From: Mycobacterium sp. HUMS_12744610
Lineage (GTDB): Bacteria; Actinomycetota; Actinomycetes; Mycobacteriales; Mycobacteriaceae
DNA: 64,000 nucleotides
Assembly: GCF_041206865.1 (NCBI RefSeq)
Contig: NZ_JBGEDP010000001.1
Span: 3,038,001-3,102,000, forward strand
Reading direction: 5' to 3'
Shown here: one piece after another, positions 29,145 to 37,143 of the stretch
How positions within the stretch are numbered: the first letter of the stretch is position 1
Layout of the letters: every line of letters begins with the position of its first letter
The notes under the pieces: model-generated
The model's database searches: none
What the model was told of the DNA's origin: nothing
Seen by the model: only the letters and a program-made list of their open reading frames with translations
Position numbers and translations under genes: made by a program

Positions 29145-29939
29145 GTGGCGACGAGACTGGGAGAATTTCTCCGAGCGCGTCGAGAGGCGACAACACCCCG
29201 GCCCGGTTGCGATGGCGAATCTCGCAGGCGGCGGCGCACGCCCGGGTTGCGCCGCGAAGAGGTAGCCGCGCGAGCCGGGATCAGTCCGGACTACTACGCG
29301 CGGTTGGAGCAAGGACGCGAAATCCATCCGTCAGTTCAGGTGTTGGAGGCCTTGGTGATCGCACTCAGCCTGTCTCCCGACGAGGCGCGCTATCTGTATG
29401 ACCTCGCGATCCCACAACACCGACGTCGGCAAGACCTCGGTTCGCACCAAGGACCCGTCGAATATCTCCTGCTACTCATGCAGGCGTGGACGCTCGGTCC
29501 GGCCTACATCGTCAACCGTCGATGCGACGTGCTGGCCGAGAATCCCCAAGCGTCGCTGCTCTTCAGTCAATTCCAGATCACTGGAAATATCCTCCGCCTA
29601 CTTTTCCTGGATCCCGAGGCGAAAAACGTCTGGGTGAATTGGGAATCGTACGCCAGAACCGCCGTTGCCACCGTGCACCGTATCGTAGGCGTAGATGTTG
29701 ATCATCCGGATGTGGCCGAAATCATCCTCGAGCTTTCGAAAGAGAGCAGCGAATTCGTCCGGTTATGGAAAAGCCACGATGTCGGCATTTCTGACGGTAA
29801 AGTGAAACAGTTCAGGCACCGCGATTTCGGTGACATTGAGTTTGACTATGAGCTACTCTCTGCCGCGAGTGCGCCAGGACAATTTCTTGTAATTCATTGG
29901 AGCAGGAAAGCAGAGCTTCCTTGTCAACCGAGCAAATGA
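29145..29939 (+). CDS. XRE-family regulator with MmyB-like ligand domain
   Basis: The 264-residue protein has an N-terminal helix-turn-helix (LRREEVAARAGISPDYYARL, residues about 36-55) and the LEQGREIHPSVQVLEAL segment typical of this class. A C-terminal MmyB-like domain follows (AYIVNRRCDVLAENPQASLL, LRLLFLDPEAKNVWVNWESY), proposed to bind lipids or related ligands. It is divergent from the mmpS-mmpL pair, so it is the likely regulator of that exporter; this is inference from position. Confidence 0.85.
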   Translation: MATRLGEFLRARREATTPRPGCDGESRRRRRTPGLRREEVAARAGISPDYYARLEQGREIHPSVQVLEALVIALSLSPDEARYLYDLAIPQHRRRQDLGSHQGPVEYLLLLMQAWTLGPAYIVNRRCDVLAENPQASLLFSQFQITGNILRLLFLDPEAKNVWVNWESYARTAVATVHRIVGVDVDHPDVAEIILELSKESSEFVRLWKSHDVGISDGKVKQFRHRDFGDIEFDYELLSAASAPGQFLVIHWSRKAELPCQPSK

Positions 29940-30395
29940 GAACTGGCTCGGGAGGGTGATCCCGGTGCGCGCTCGAACCGATCGCGATCGTCATCGCGAT
30001 GATGTTCTCGGCGCGCTCGCACGCATGGGATCGGCCTGCGCTTGGGGCGGGGGACATGTCGGCACGCGCCTTGCCGCAGGACCTGTGTTCGGCACGATCG
30101 TGCATGAGGAAAAGCACGATGCCGACGCGGGCCGGAACATCCTTGGGTGGTGTCGGCCGTCGTGCTGATGGTGGCCCTGCTGTCTCTGCTGACCGCGCCG
30201 CGGGCGCCGTCAGCGGCGCGGATCCCGATGCGCCATCGCCGAAATGGGTGGGCCCTGAGGTCGGCGACGCATATCGGCACCTGCAGGCGAGCACCGCGAA
30301 CATGCCATAGGTGAGCACGTTGAAGACCCTGCACGGCTTCGGCATCTTGTGAGCGGAAGCACCGGGGCGTGCCGCCGCCGTCGTCGGCCGCCTGG
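29940..30395. other. Gap with no supported gene
   Basis: About 455 bp between the regulator stop and the BASS transporter stop. Both strands have short open frames with atypical composition. A minus-strand frame starting MPKPCRVFNVLTYGMFAVLA near 30,350 looks like a membrane segment but degenerates into Pro/Ala/Arg-rich sequence, possibly a gene relic. Nothing else is recognised. Confidence 0.4.
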
Positions 30396-31247
30396 TCAGG
30401 AAGCCAACTTCACCGAGCGCCGGCGCAGCCAGCGGGTGTAGAGCACACCGATGGCGGCGGTGACCAGTACGTAGAGGGCGACGGCCCCGCGCTCGTCGGC
30501 GTTGGGGAAATTCGCCGCGGCGAACGTCAGCGCGGTGGCGGGGTGTCGGCAACTGGCCGCGAAGGCCAGTACCGCCGAGAACCGGGGATCGGGGCCACCC
30601 AGGACATGCCCGATGGCGACCATGGTCGTCACGAACAGCACCACGGCGACCAGGGTCCAGCCGCCCATGAGCTTCCACATGGCTGGTGCCGCGGCCATCA
30701 CCAGCATGATTATGGCCACCGGGAGCGCCCACCGCTGGACGCGTTCGACCGGGCCGGCTATCCGTTCGGCGAGTTCCGGCCGGCGCGACCGGATCGTCAT
30801 GCCGGCCACCAGCGGCGCCAGCACCGAGGTGACCACCAGCCCCGCGATATGCCAGGTGCTCACCACGTACTGGCTGCCGAACACCTGCCCCAGCAGGGGG
30901 GTCGCCGCGGCAGTCCACGGGACGGCGAGAACGGCCAGCACGACGACCAGGCCGAGCCCGTACTGCACATGCCCGCCGGCCTTTGCACCGCGCCGGGGCA
31001 GCAGCGACGGCAGGGGTGTGATCGCCAGCGCCACGAGCGCGATCGCCACCTGCGGGCGCAGGGCGAGCACGCTGACCAGGACGGCGGCTATCACCGGCGC
31101 GACGACGAGCACGGCCAGCAGGGAACGGGCCAGAAGATCGGGGAGGCGCAGCACGCAGGTCACGTCGGAGTAGCGCGCCGTCAACCCATAGCCGAGGATC
31201 ACCACGAAGAGGCTGATCTGGAAGGCAAGCTTTGCCGCGTCGGCCAT
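30396..31247 (-). CDS. BASS-family (bile acid:sodium symporter-like) transporter
   Basis: The 283-residue integral membrane protein starts MADAAKLAFQISLFVVILGY and has about 9 hydrophobic segments. Conserved-type segments are VTSVLAPLVAGMTIRSRRPE and FAASCRHPATALTFAAANFP, the latter at the place of the substrate-site helix breaks in SBF/BASS proteins. The ATG at 31247 was preferred to longer frames with Arg-rich non-membrane sequence. The transported substrate (an organic anion or similar) is unknown. Confidence 0.75.
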   Translation of the reverse strand: MADAAKLAFQISLFVVILGYGLTARYSDVTCVLRLPDLLARSLLAVLVVAPVIAAVLVSVLALRPQVAIALVALAITPLPSLLPRRGAKAGGHVQYGLGLVVVLAVLAVPWTAAATPLLGQVFGSQYVVSTWHIAGLVVTSVLAPLVAGMTIRSRRPELAERIAGPVERVQRWALPVAIIMLVMAAAPAMWKLMGGWTLVAVVLFVTTMVAIGHVLGGPDPRFSAVLAFAASCRHPATALTFAAANFPNADERGAVALYVLVTAAIGVLYTRWLRRRSVKLAS

Positions 31248-31362
31248 CGTCACCCATCCACATTGACACGACACCAGCGGTGTCCGGCAAGTGACCGCCC
31301 ACTCGTCGACGTCCGGGCGGCGCCGGGGGCATTGCGGAGCCCGGAGATGGCATCCTGGCCGG

Positions 31363-32034
31363 GTGGGTCTCATTTTCCGGCTGGCGGAGCTGCTGATCGT
31401 GATCCTGCCGCTGGCGGGCGTGGTCGTCGCCGCGGTGAAGGCGTTCACAGCCAACAGGCAGCACACCGAAGCCCCGCGGGACGAAACCCGGGGCGATCCG
31501 GATGCGCCGGCCCGCCCCGCCGCTGGCACCGACCGGGCCGCGCAGTGGCGGATGCTGCGGCGCGTCATCGACGAGCACACCCGCACCGACACCCGTTGGC
31601 TCGACTACGAACTCGACGTCGCGAAGCTGCTGAACTTCCCGGTCATGACCGACATGCGCGACCCGCTCACCGTCGAGTTCCACAAGGCCAAACTCCGTGC
31701 CGACCTGCTGCGTCCGGTCAAAGCCGAGGACCTGCTCGACGACCCGGAGGCCGCCGCGCGGTACCGGGGCGCCGTCGAGGACTACGTGACCGCGTTCCAG
31801 GTCGCCGAGGCCGAGGCGAAGCGGCGACGCCGCAACGACTTCTCCCGGGCCGACCAGCAACGCATCGCGCGTGCCCAGAACCTGCTGCGGGTCGCCTCGG
31901 ACCGGGCCGCGTCGCCGCAGGAGCGGCAGAACGCCTACGAACGGGCCGGCAGGGAACTCGACGGCCTCATCGTGCTGCCGACCTCGACGCAGGCCGGTAT
32001 CGAGCGGGGGATCGCCGGTCAGCTGGAGGGGTGA
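31363..32034 (+). CDS. Conserved hypothetical protein with N-terminal membrane anchor
   Basis: The 223-residue protein starts with GTG at 31363 (MGLIFRLAELLIVILPLAGV). It has one membrane helix, a variable linker and a soluble helical domain (TRWLDYELDVAKLLNFPVMT, VEDYVTAFQVAEAEAKRRRR). It has no catalytic motif that I recognise. Actinobacterial homologues are common, but I know of no assigned function. It is divergent from the BASS transporter gene. Confidence 0.72.
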   Translation: MGLIFRLAELLIVILPLAGVVVAAVKAFTANRQHTEAPRDETRGDPDAPARPAAGTDRAAQWRMLRRVIDEHTRTDTRWLDYELDVAKLLNFPVMTDMRDPLTVEFHKAKLRADLLRPVKAEDLLDDPEAAARYRGAVEDYVTAFQVAEAEAKRRRRNDFSRADQQRIARAQNLLRVASDRAASPQERQNAYERAGRELDGLIVLPTSTQAGIERGIAGQLEG

Positions 32035-32136
32035 AGGGCACTCTGCGCCGCCGACCGATGCCATTGGGCCCTTATCCGCGCAGGCCGGTCCCCGCCATCA
32101 TAGTGGCAGCGCCCCACGATCCCACAGGAGCACACG

Positions 32137-32505
32137 ATGATCGAATACGACTTGGACACCGAGCATTCCATCCTGGAGGTGCGACCTAAGTCCGCCCTCG
32201 ACAAGGCGGATTTCGTCGAACTCGCCAACGCCGTCGACCCGCAGATCGAGGCTCACGGCGACCTCGCCGGCCTCATCATCAGCGCCTCGTCGTTCCCGGG
32301 ATGGGACAGTTTCGGCTCGATGGTGACCCACTTCCGCTTCGTGCGCGACCACCACAAGCACGTCAAGAAGATCGCGGTGGTCACCGACTCGCCCCTGGGC
32401 GATGTGGCCGAGCACCTGACCTCTCACTTCGTGTCGGCCGAGATCCGGCACTTCCCGGGCGGGCAGGTGGAGCAGGCGCGGCAGTGGATCGGCAAGGGCT
32501 CCTGA
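32137..32505 (+). CDS. SpoIIAA-like (STAS/SEC14-type) protein
   Basis: The 122-residue protein starts MIEYDLDTEHSILEVRPKSA and shows the SpoIIAA-like pattern: LAGLIISASSFPGWDSFGSM, then VRDHHKHVKKIAVVTDSPLG, then EIRHFPGGQVEQARQWI. Such small proteins are thought to bind lipids or act in stress responses. It is preceded by ACAGGAGCACACG. Function uncertain. Confidence 0.82.
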   Translation: MIEYDLDTEHSILEVRPKSALDKADFVELANAVDPQIEAHGDLAGLIISASSFPGWDSFGSMVTHFRFVRDHHKHVKKIAVVTDSPLGDVAEHLTSHFVSAEIRHFPGGQVEQARQWIGKGS

Positions 32506-32512
32506 CCGACAC

Positions 32513-33277
32513 TCACGGGCAGGTGTAGCCACCGTCGATCACGACGTCGGAGCCGGTCATGTAGCTGGACGCCTCGCTGGCCAGGTACAGGTAGAGGCCG
32601 GTGAGCTCGTCGGGGCGGCCCATGCGGCCGAGCGGTATCTTCGGTTCCCACTGCCGGTGGTACTCGGCCAGCGGCTCGACGAGTTCGGTGCGGATGTAGC
32701 CGGGGCTGACGCTGTTCACCCGGATGTTGTGTGGAGCCAACTCGACGGCCATGGCCTTGGTCAGATGGATGACGGCGGCCTTGGAGGTGCAGTAGTGGCC
32801 CACCGACTGCGGAACGTTGATGATGTGGCCCGACATCGAGGCGGTGGTGATGATGACTCCGCCGCGGCCCTGGCGGACCATCGCGCGCGCCGCCGCCTGG
32901 GCCGTGAGGAACACGCCGGTCACGTTGGTGTCCTGGATGCGCTGGAACTCCTCCGGCGCCATGTCCAGCAGCGCCTGCACCGAGACGATGCCGGCATTGC
33001 AGACCGCGATGTCGACGCCGCCCAACTCCGCGGTGACCCGGTCCAGCATCGCGGTCACCTGATCCGGCCGGGTCACGTCGCACGGGACGGCCACGACCTC
33101 GCCGGCACCGGCGAGGTCGGCGGCCACCCTCTCCAACGGTTCGGGGTGCCTTGCCGCGACGGCCACCCGGGCGCCGGCCTGCAGATAGGCCAGCGCCACG
33201 TGTTTACCGATACCGCTGGATGCGCCGGTCACCAGAGCCGTCTTGCCCCGCAGGTCGAACAAGTCCAACACGTTCAT
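32513..33277 (-). CDS. Short-chain dehydrogenase/reductase, Rv1928c-like
   Basis: The 254-residue enzyme has a classical SDR layout. The NAD(P)-binding site is TGASSGIGKHVALAYLQAGA near residue 17, and NAG appears in VCNAGIVSVQALLDM. The catalytic Ser lies in TTASMSGHIINVPQ, and the active-site Tyr-Lys pair in HYCTSKAAVIHL (YxxxK). The C-terminal GRMGRPDELTGLYLYLASEA and TGSDVVIDGGYTCP are conserved. The ATG at 33277 follows GGGGAGA. The substrate is unknown. It is divergent from the SnoaL-like gene. Confidence 0.88.
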   Translation of the reverse strand: MNVLDLFDLRGKTALVTGASSGIGKHVALAYLQAGARVAVAARHPEPLERVAADLAGAGEVVAVPCDVTRPDQVTAMLDRVTAELGGVDIAVCNAGIVSVQALLDMAPEEFQRIQDTNVTGVFLTAQAAARAMVRQGRGGVIITTASMSGHIINVPQSVGHYCTSKAAVIHLTKAMAVELAPHNIRVNSVSPGYIRTELVEPLAEYHRQWEPKIPLGRMGRPDELTGLYLYLASEASSYMTGSDVVIDGGYTCP

Positions 33278-33335
33278 GCGATCTCCCCGTTCCAACGAGT
33301 GCCCGGTCACCGAAACACGTTCTAGTCTGTCCGCC

Positions 33336-33812
33336 GTGGGCGAATTCAGCAGGGCCGAAGTCGAGCGGGCCGTCCGGCACTACACGACCGTCGTCGAAGG
33401 GTGCAGCTCGTCGGGTGACTGGCGTCCCTTTGCCGACCTTTTCACCGAAGACGTCGTCTACACCGAACACCAGTATGGGGTGTTCCGCGGACGGGAGGCG
33501 GTCCGGGACTGGATCGTCGCGGTGATGGCCCCGTTCCCGCATATGCGCTTTCCCAACGGCTGGGTCGCCTACGACGAGGACAACGACGCCGTCGTCGTCA
33601 TGATCAAGAATCTGCTCGACCACCCCACGGACCCGCAGGGGGAGCCGTTCTGGTTCCCGAACTGGACCCGCCTCGTCTACGCCGGCGGCGGCCTGTTCTC
33701 CAGTGAGGAGGACATCTACAACCCCAATCGTGACGCGCCCGGGGTGATCGCCGCGTGGATGCAGGCCGGCGGCCAGTTGGCCTCGACCGAGATCCTGCAG
33801 CCCGGCGCCTGA
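33336..33812 (+). CDS. SnoaL/NTF2-like protein
   Basis: The 158-residue protein starts with GTG at 33336 (MGEFSRAEVERAVRHYTTVV). It has the cone-shaped NTF2-like fold signature GDWRPFADLFTEDVVYTEHQ and GVFRGREAVRDWIVAVM. Such proteins are often isomerases, dehydratases or hydrolases of small ligands. A TAGTCT at 33323-33328 lies 7 bp before the GTG, so the transcript is probably leaderless; this supports the GTG over longer in-frame starts. No function is assigned. Confidence 0.78.
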   Translation: MGEFSRAEVERAVRHYTTVVEGCSSSGDWRPFADLFTEDVVYTEHQYGVFRGREAVRDWIVAVMAPFPHMRFPNGWVAYDEDNDAVVVMIKNLLDHPTDPQGEPFWFPNWTRLVYAGGGLFSSEEDIYNPNRDAPGVIAAWMQAGGQLASTEILQPGA

Positions 33813-33874
33813 CCGGATGTGGCTATCCAAGCCCTGACCCCGGGGCGTCCGGCCGGGCTTGGCAGACTGTGCCC

Positions 33875-34369
33875 ATGGCACAGATAACCTTGCGCGGAAA
33901 CGCGATCAACACCATCGGCGAGCTGCCCGCCGTCGGGTCCCCGGCCCCGACCTTCAACCTGACCGGCGGCGACCTGGGGCCGGTCACCAGCGAGCAGTTC
34001 CGCGGTAAGCCCGTGGTGCTGAACATCTTTCCGTCCGTCGACACCCCGGTGTGCGCGACGAGCGTGCGGAAGTTCAACGAGCGCGCCGCCTCCGGCGGGG
34101 CCGCCGTGGTGTGCGTGTCGAAGGACCTGCCGTTCGCGTTCTCGCGGTTCTGCGGCGCGGAGGGCATCGAGAACGTCAAGACGGCATCGGCGTTCCGGGA
34201 CAGCTTCGGCGAAGATTACGGCGTCACCATCACCGACGGGCCGATGGCCGGCCTGCTGGCCCGGGCCGTCGTCGTGGTCGGCGCCGACGGCAACATCGCC
34301 TACACCGAACTGGTGCCCGAGATCGGCCAGGAGCCCGACTACGACGCCGCGCTCGCGGCGGCGGGCTGA
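33875..34369 (+). CDS. tpx: Thiol peroxidase Tpx
   Basis: This 164-residue atypical 2-Cys peroxiredoxin reduces peroxides with thioredoxin. It starts MAQITLRGNAINTIGELPAV. The peroxidatic Cys is in FPSVDTPVCATSVRKFNE (residue about 60) and the resolving Cys in FAFSRFCGAEGIENV (residue about 93). Both are present, so the enzyme should be active. Location fits Rv1932. With katG destroyed in this genome, Tpx probably carries more of the peroxide defence; that is inference. Confidence 0.95.
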   Translation: MAQITLRGNAINTIGELPAVGSPAPTFNLTGGDLGPVTSEQFRGKPVVLNIFPSVDTPVCATSVRKFNERAASGGAAVVCVSKDLPFAFSRFCGAEGIENVKTASAFRDSFGEDYGVTITDGPMAGLLARAVVVVGADGNIAYTELVPEIGQEPDYDAALAAAG

Positions 34370-34393
34370 CCGCCCGGCGCATCGCGGACCGGC

Positions 34394-35335
34394 TCAGCCT
34401 TCGGCCGGCCCGAGCCGCTCCGCCGTGGCCGCCAGCACCGCGCGGCACCCCGCCCACGTCCGTTCGATGATCTCGGCGGCCGGTGCGATGTCGTCGATGC
34501 GCCCGGCGACCTGACCGGTGTTGGCGACGCTGGCGTCCATGTCGCCGTCGAAGTAGAGCCGCTGGACGCGTTGCAGTGCCGCCGCGCCTTCGGCGGGAGA
34601 TGTTGCGGCGTCGAGGCTGTCGGCGGCCGCCGTGCGGATGACGCGCATCATCCGCTTGCCGTCGAGGGGCAGCAGCACGGTGGCCGTCTCGTCGGCGTCC
34701 AGCACTGCCCGCTTGAGGTTGCCGTGTACCGGCGAGTCGGACGAGGCGAGCAGCCTGGTGCCCATCTGCACGGCCTCGGCGCCCAGCACAAACGCGGCCG
34801 CCATCGACCGCGCATCGCAGATGCCCCCGGCCGCCACGATCGGCACCTCGACGTGAGCGGCCACCAACGGCAGCAGCACCATGGTCGACGCGCCGAACCG
34901 GTTCTTGAACCCGCCCCCCTCGACACCCTCGACCACCAGACCGTCCACCCCAGCGTCGACGGCCTTCTTCGCCGCGGCCAGCGTGCCCACCACATGGAAT
35001 ACGGTGATGCCCACATCGTGGAGCCGGGCGGTGAACAGCGACGGGTCCCCGGCCGAGGTGGTGACGAAGCGAATGCCGTTGGCGACGAGCAGGTCGACCA
35101 CGGCCGGGTCGCGATTCATCAGCAGCGCGATGTTGGCGCCCACCGCACGCTCGGTCAGGGCACGCACCCGGTGCAGATCGGCACGGCCCTGCTCGGAGGT
35201 GGTCTCGATGACGCCCAGCGCGCCGGCGTTCGATACCGCGGCGGCCAGCCGGGCGCCGGCGATGTAGGTCATCGGGGCCTGCAGGATCGGGATGTCGATC
35301 CGCGCGAGCTCGCAGACCCGGTTGGTGGTGTTCAC
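34394..35335 (-). CDS. Nitronate monooxygenase-family flavoprotein
   Basis: The 313-residue FMN protein begins with GTG at 35335 (MVNTTNRVCELARIDIPILQ). It contains GIRFVTTSAGDPSLF, DGLVVEGVEGGGFKNRFGAS, VPIVAAGGICDARSMAAAFV and GAEAVQMGTRLLASSDS, the phosphate-binding and active-site loops of nitronate monooxygenase/enoyl reductase-like enzymes. The GGGFKNR in place of the usual GGH may change substrate choice. The start overlaps the stop of the NYN gene by 4 bp (GTGA), so the two are coupled. Confidence 0.85.
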   Translation of the reverse strand: MNTTNRVCELARIDIPILQAPMTYIAGARLAAAVSNAGALGVIETTSEQGRADLHRVRALTERAVGANIALLMNRDPAVVDLLVANGIRFVTTSAGDPSLFTARLHDVGITVFHVVGTLAAAKKAVDAGVDGLVVEGVEGGGFKNRFGASTMVLLPLVAAHVEVPIVAAGGICDARSMAAAFVLGAEAVQMGTRLLASSDSPVHGNLKRAVLDADETATVLLPLDGKRMMRVIRTAAADSLDAATSPAEGAAALQRVQRLYFDGDMDASVANTGQVAGRIDDIAPAAEIIERTWAGCRAVLAATAERLGPAEG

Positions 35336-35721
35336 GAGCCGCGCGGCTCCCGTCCGTCGATGAGGTCGCGGAAGCGTTCCGCGGGATAGGCCCAGGCGCC
35401 CAGGCGGGTGACCCGGCCGGCCAGCTCCCTGTCCGAGGTGACCACCCGGATGCCGTCCGGTCGCGCGTCGGCCCCCACCAGCCGCACGATCTCGTCGTCG
35501 GCCGAGTTGGCCGCCGCCCGCGGCGCATGCGCGACCTGGACCACCGACGCGGCGATCGCCGTGGCCGGCGGCCGCTCGAACACCACGGTCACGTCCTCGT
35601 TCCGGCTCGACGCCCACCGGTCGAGGCTGTCCACCAGCGCCACCATGGCGCGGCCGCGGTCCTTCCACCACCCGTCCGGGCGGCTCCCGATCACGTTCAT
35701 TCCGTCGACGATCCACCGCAC
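35332..35721 (-). CDS. NYN (PIN-like) domain protein, putative RNase
   Basis: The 129-residue protein starts with GTG at 35721 and reads MRWIVDGMNVIGSRPDGWWK. The early Asp-Gly-x-Asn (DGMN) and later Asp residues (ADDEIVRLVGADARPD, VVTSDRELAGRV) match the metal-binding pattern of NYN/YacP-like ribonucleases. It lies upstream of, and is coupled to, the flavoprotein gene. An RNA-processing role is likely from the family; the target is unknown. Confidence 0.82.
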   Translation of the reverse strand: MRWIVDGMNVIGSRPDGWWKDRGRAMVALVDSLDRWASSRNEDVTVVFERPPATAIAASVVQVAHAPRAAANSADDEIVRLVGADARPDGIRVVTSDRELAGRVTRLGAWAYPAERFRDLIDGREPRGS

Positions 35722-35864
35722 GCACTTACCGTAGGGCCGACACCGATATTCCGCGACGCATTTGCCCGGGTGATCAGGCGCCTGGTTGGTACGGTGCACC
35801 GGTATCAGCGTTTCCTTGATGCCGGCGCACGACGACTGGCGTCATCGACGATGGGATTGGGCCG

Positions 35865-37046
35865 ATGACCTCGATAGCCGACACCGACCGGGTCGTTTCG
35901 CTGGCGCGCGGCATGCGGGATCTGGTGGCGGGCAAGGCCGCCGAGTCCGAGCGGATGCGCACCCTTGCCCCGGCGATCGTCGAGCGGATGTGGGCCAGCG
36001 GGCTGATGTCCGCGTTCAACCCGGTCGCGGCCGGCGGTATCGAACCGTCGTTCGCCGAGATGATCGAGACGTGGATCGAGATGGCTTGGCAGGACGGCTC
36101 GTTCGGGTGGATCGGGATCGCCAATCTGCCATCGTCGTTCGCCGCGGCGGCCTACCTGCCCGACGAGGGCTTCGCCGAGGTCTTCACGGCCAACGACAAC
36201 CGCGTCACCCTCGGAGGCCAGTTCTTCCCGAACGGCCAGGGGAACGCCGTGGACGGCGGGTACGTGTTGAGCGGGTCGTGGAGCTTCGGCTCGGGGACCG
36301 GACACTCGCAGTACGTCGCCGCGGGGTTCTTCCCGATGGACAACGGCGAAATGCGCTGGGCCGCGGAGGGTTTTCCCGAGATGCGGGTCGCCGTGGTGCC
36401 GCGCGAGCAGATCAGCTTCAACGACGGCTGGCATGTGCAGGGGCTCAAGGGCACCGGATCCTACGACTACAGCGTCCAGGAGGTGTTCGTGCCCGCGAGC
36501 CGCACCTTCGAACTGTTCACCCGCCGGCCCCACCGCGGCACCTCGCCGGCCACGCGCATGGGGCTGATGCCCGTCACCGCCGCGGGCCACGCGTCCTGGG
36601 CACTAGGCATCGCCAAGAGCATGCTCGACGACGTCCAGGAACTGGCGGCGACGAAATTCCGGATGAGCGACATGGCGTCGCTGGCCAGCCGCCCGACTTT
36701 CCAGAAAGGCCTCGCGCACCATCGTGCGGCCTGGCGTGCCGCGCGCCTGCTGGTGCTCGACGCATTCACCACCGCCGAAGCCGCGGTGGCGGCCGGTGAC
36801 GAGCTGACACCGGCCTTGCGGGCCGACATGCGGGTGGCCGCCGTCTACGCCACCGACACGGCCCGCGGTTGCGCCGAGTGGGCGCATCTGGTGGCCGGGA
36901 CCAGCGCGATCCGCGAGGGCAGCCGCCTCGAGCGCGCGTTCCGCGACGTCTACACCGGGACGCAGCACGCCTTCATCAGCGAGAAGGTCGCCATCGACGC
37001 CGCACAGATCTGGCTCGGCATCATCGACGACCAGCCCGGGCTCTGA
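35865..37046 (+). CDS. Acyl-CoA dehydrogenase-fold flavoprotein (HsaA-like group)
   Basis: The 393-residue protein has the three-part acyl-CoA dehydrogenase fold but lacks the usual catalytic Glu region. It resembles flavin-dependent hydroxylases of the HsaA/HpaC-partner group. Blocks include MIETWIEMAWQDGSFGWIGI, GGYVLSGSWSFGSGTGHSQY, GWHVQGLKGTGSYDYSVQEV and a C-terminal HLVAGTSAIREGSRLERAFR with QHAFISEKV. It may use FMNH2 from a separate reductase, or oxidise an acyl-CoA. It is divergent from the NYN gene. Substrate unknown. Confidence 0.8.
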   Translation: MTSIADTDRVVSLARGMRDLVAGKAAESERMRTLAPAIVERMWASGLMSAFNPVAAGGIEPSFAEMIETWIEMAWQDGSFGWIGIANLPSSFAAAAYLPDEGFAEVFTANDNRVTLGGQFFPNGQGNAVDGGYVLSGSWSFGSGTGHSQYVAAGFFPMDNGEMRWAAEGFPEMRVAVVPREQISFNDGWHVQGLKGTGSYDYSVQEVFVPASRTFELFTRRPHRGTSPATRMGLMPVTAAGHASWALGIAKSMLDDVQELAATKFRMSDMASLASRPTFQKGLAHHRAAWRAARLLVLDAFTTAEAAVAAGDELTPALRADMRVAAVYATDTARGCAEWAHLVAGTSAIREGSRLERAFRDVYTGTQHAFISEKVAIDAAQIWLGIIDDQPGL

Positions 37047-37143
37047 CCCGTTGGGCGCCCCGGCCTGAACCCGATGCCGGACCGGCAAGGCGCGCGCCTG
37101 CACCCGCCGGATCCTGCAAAACGAATGCGCGCATCGAGATGAA

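Noticed and set aside
29812..32064. 750-codon minus-strand frame
   Set aside because: It crosses three unrelated genes and gaps with Arg/Pro-rich sequence; the BASS transporter frame explains the true signal there.
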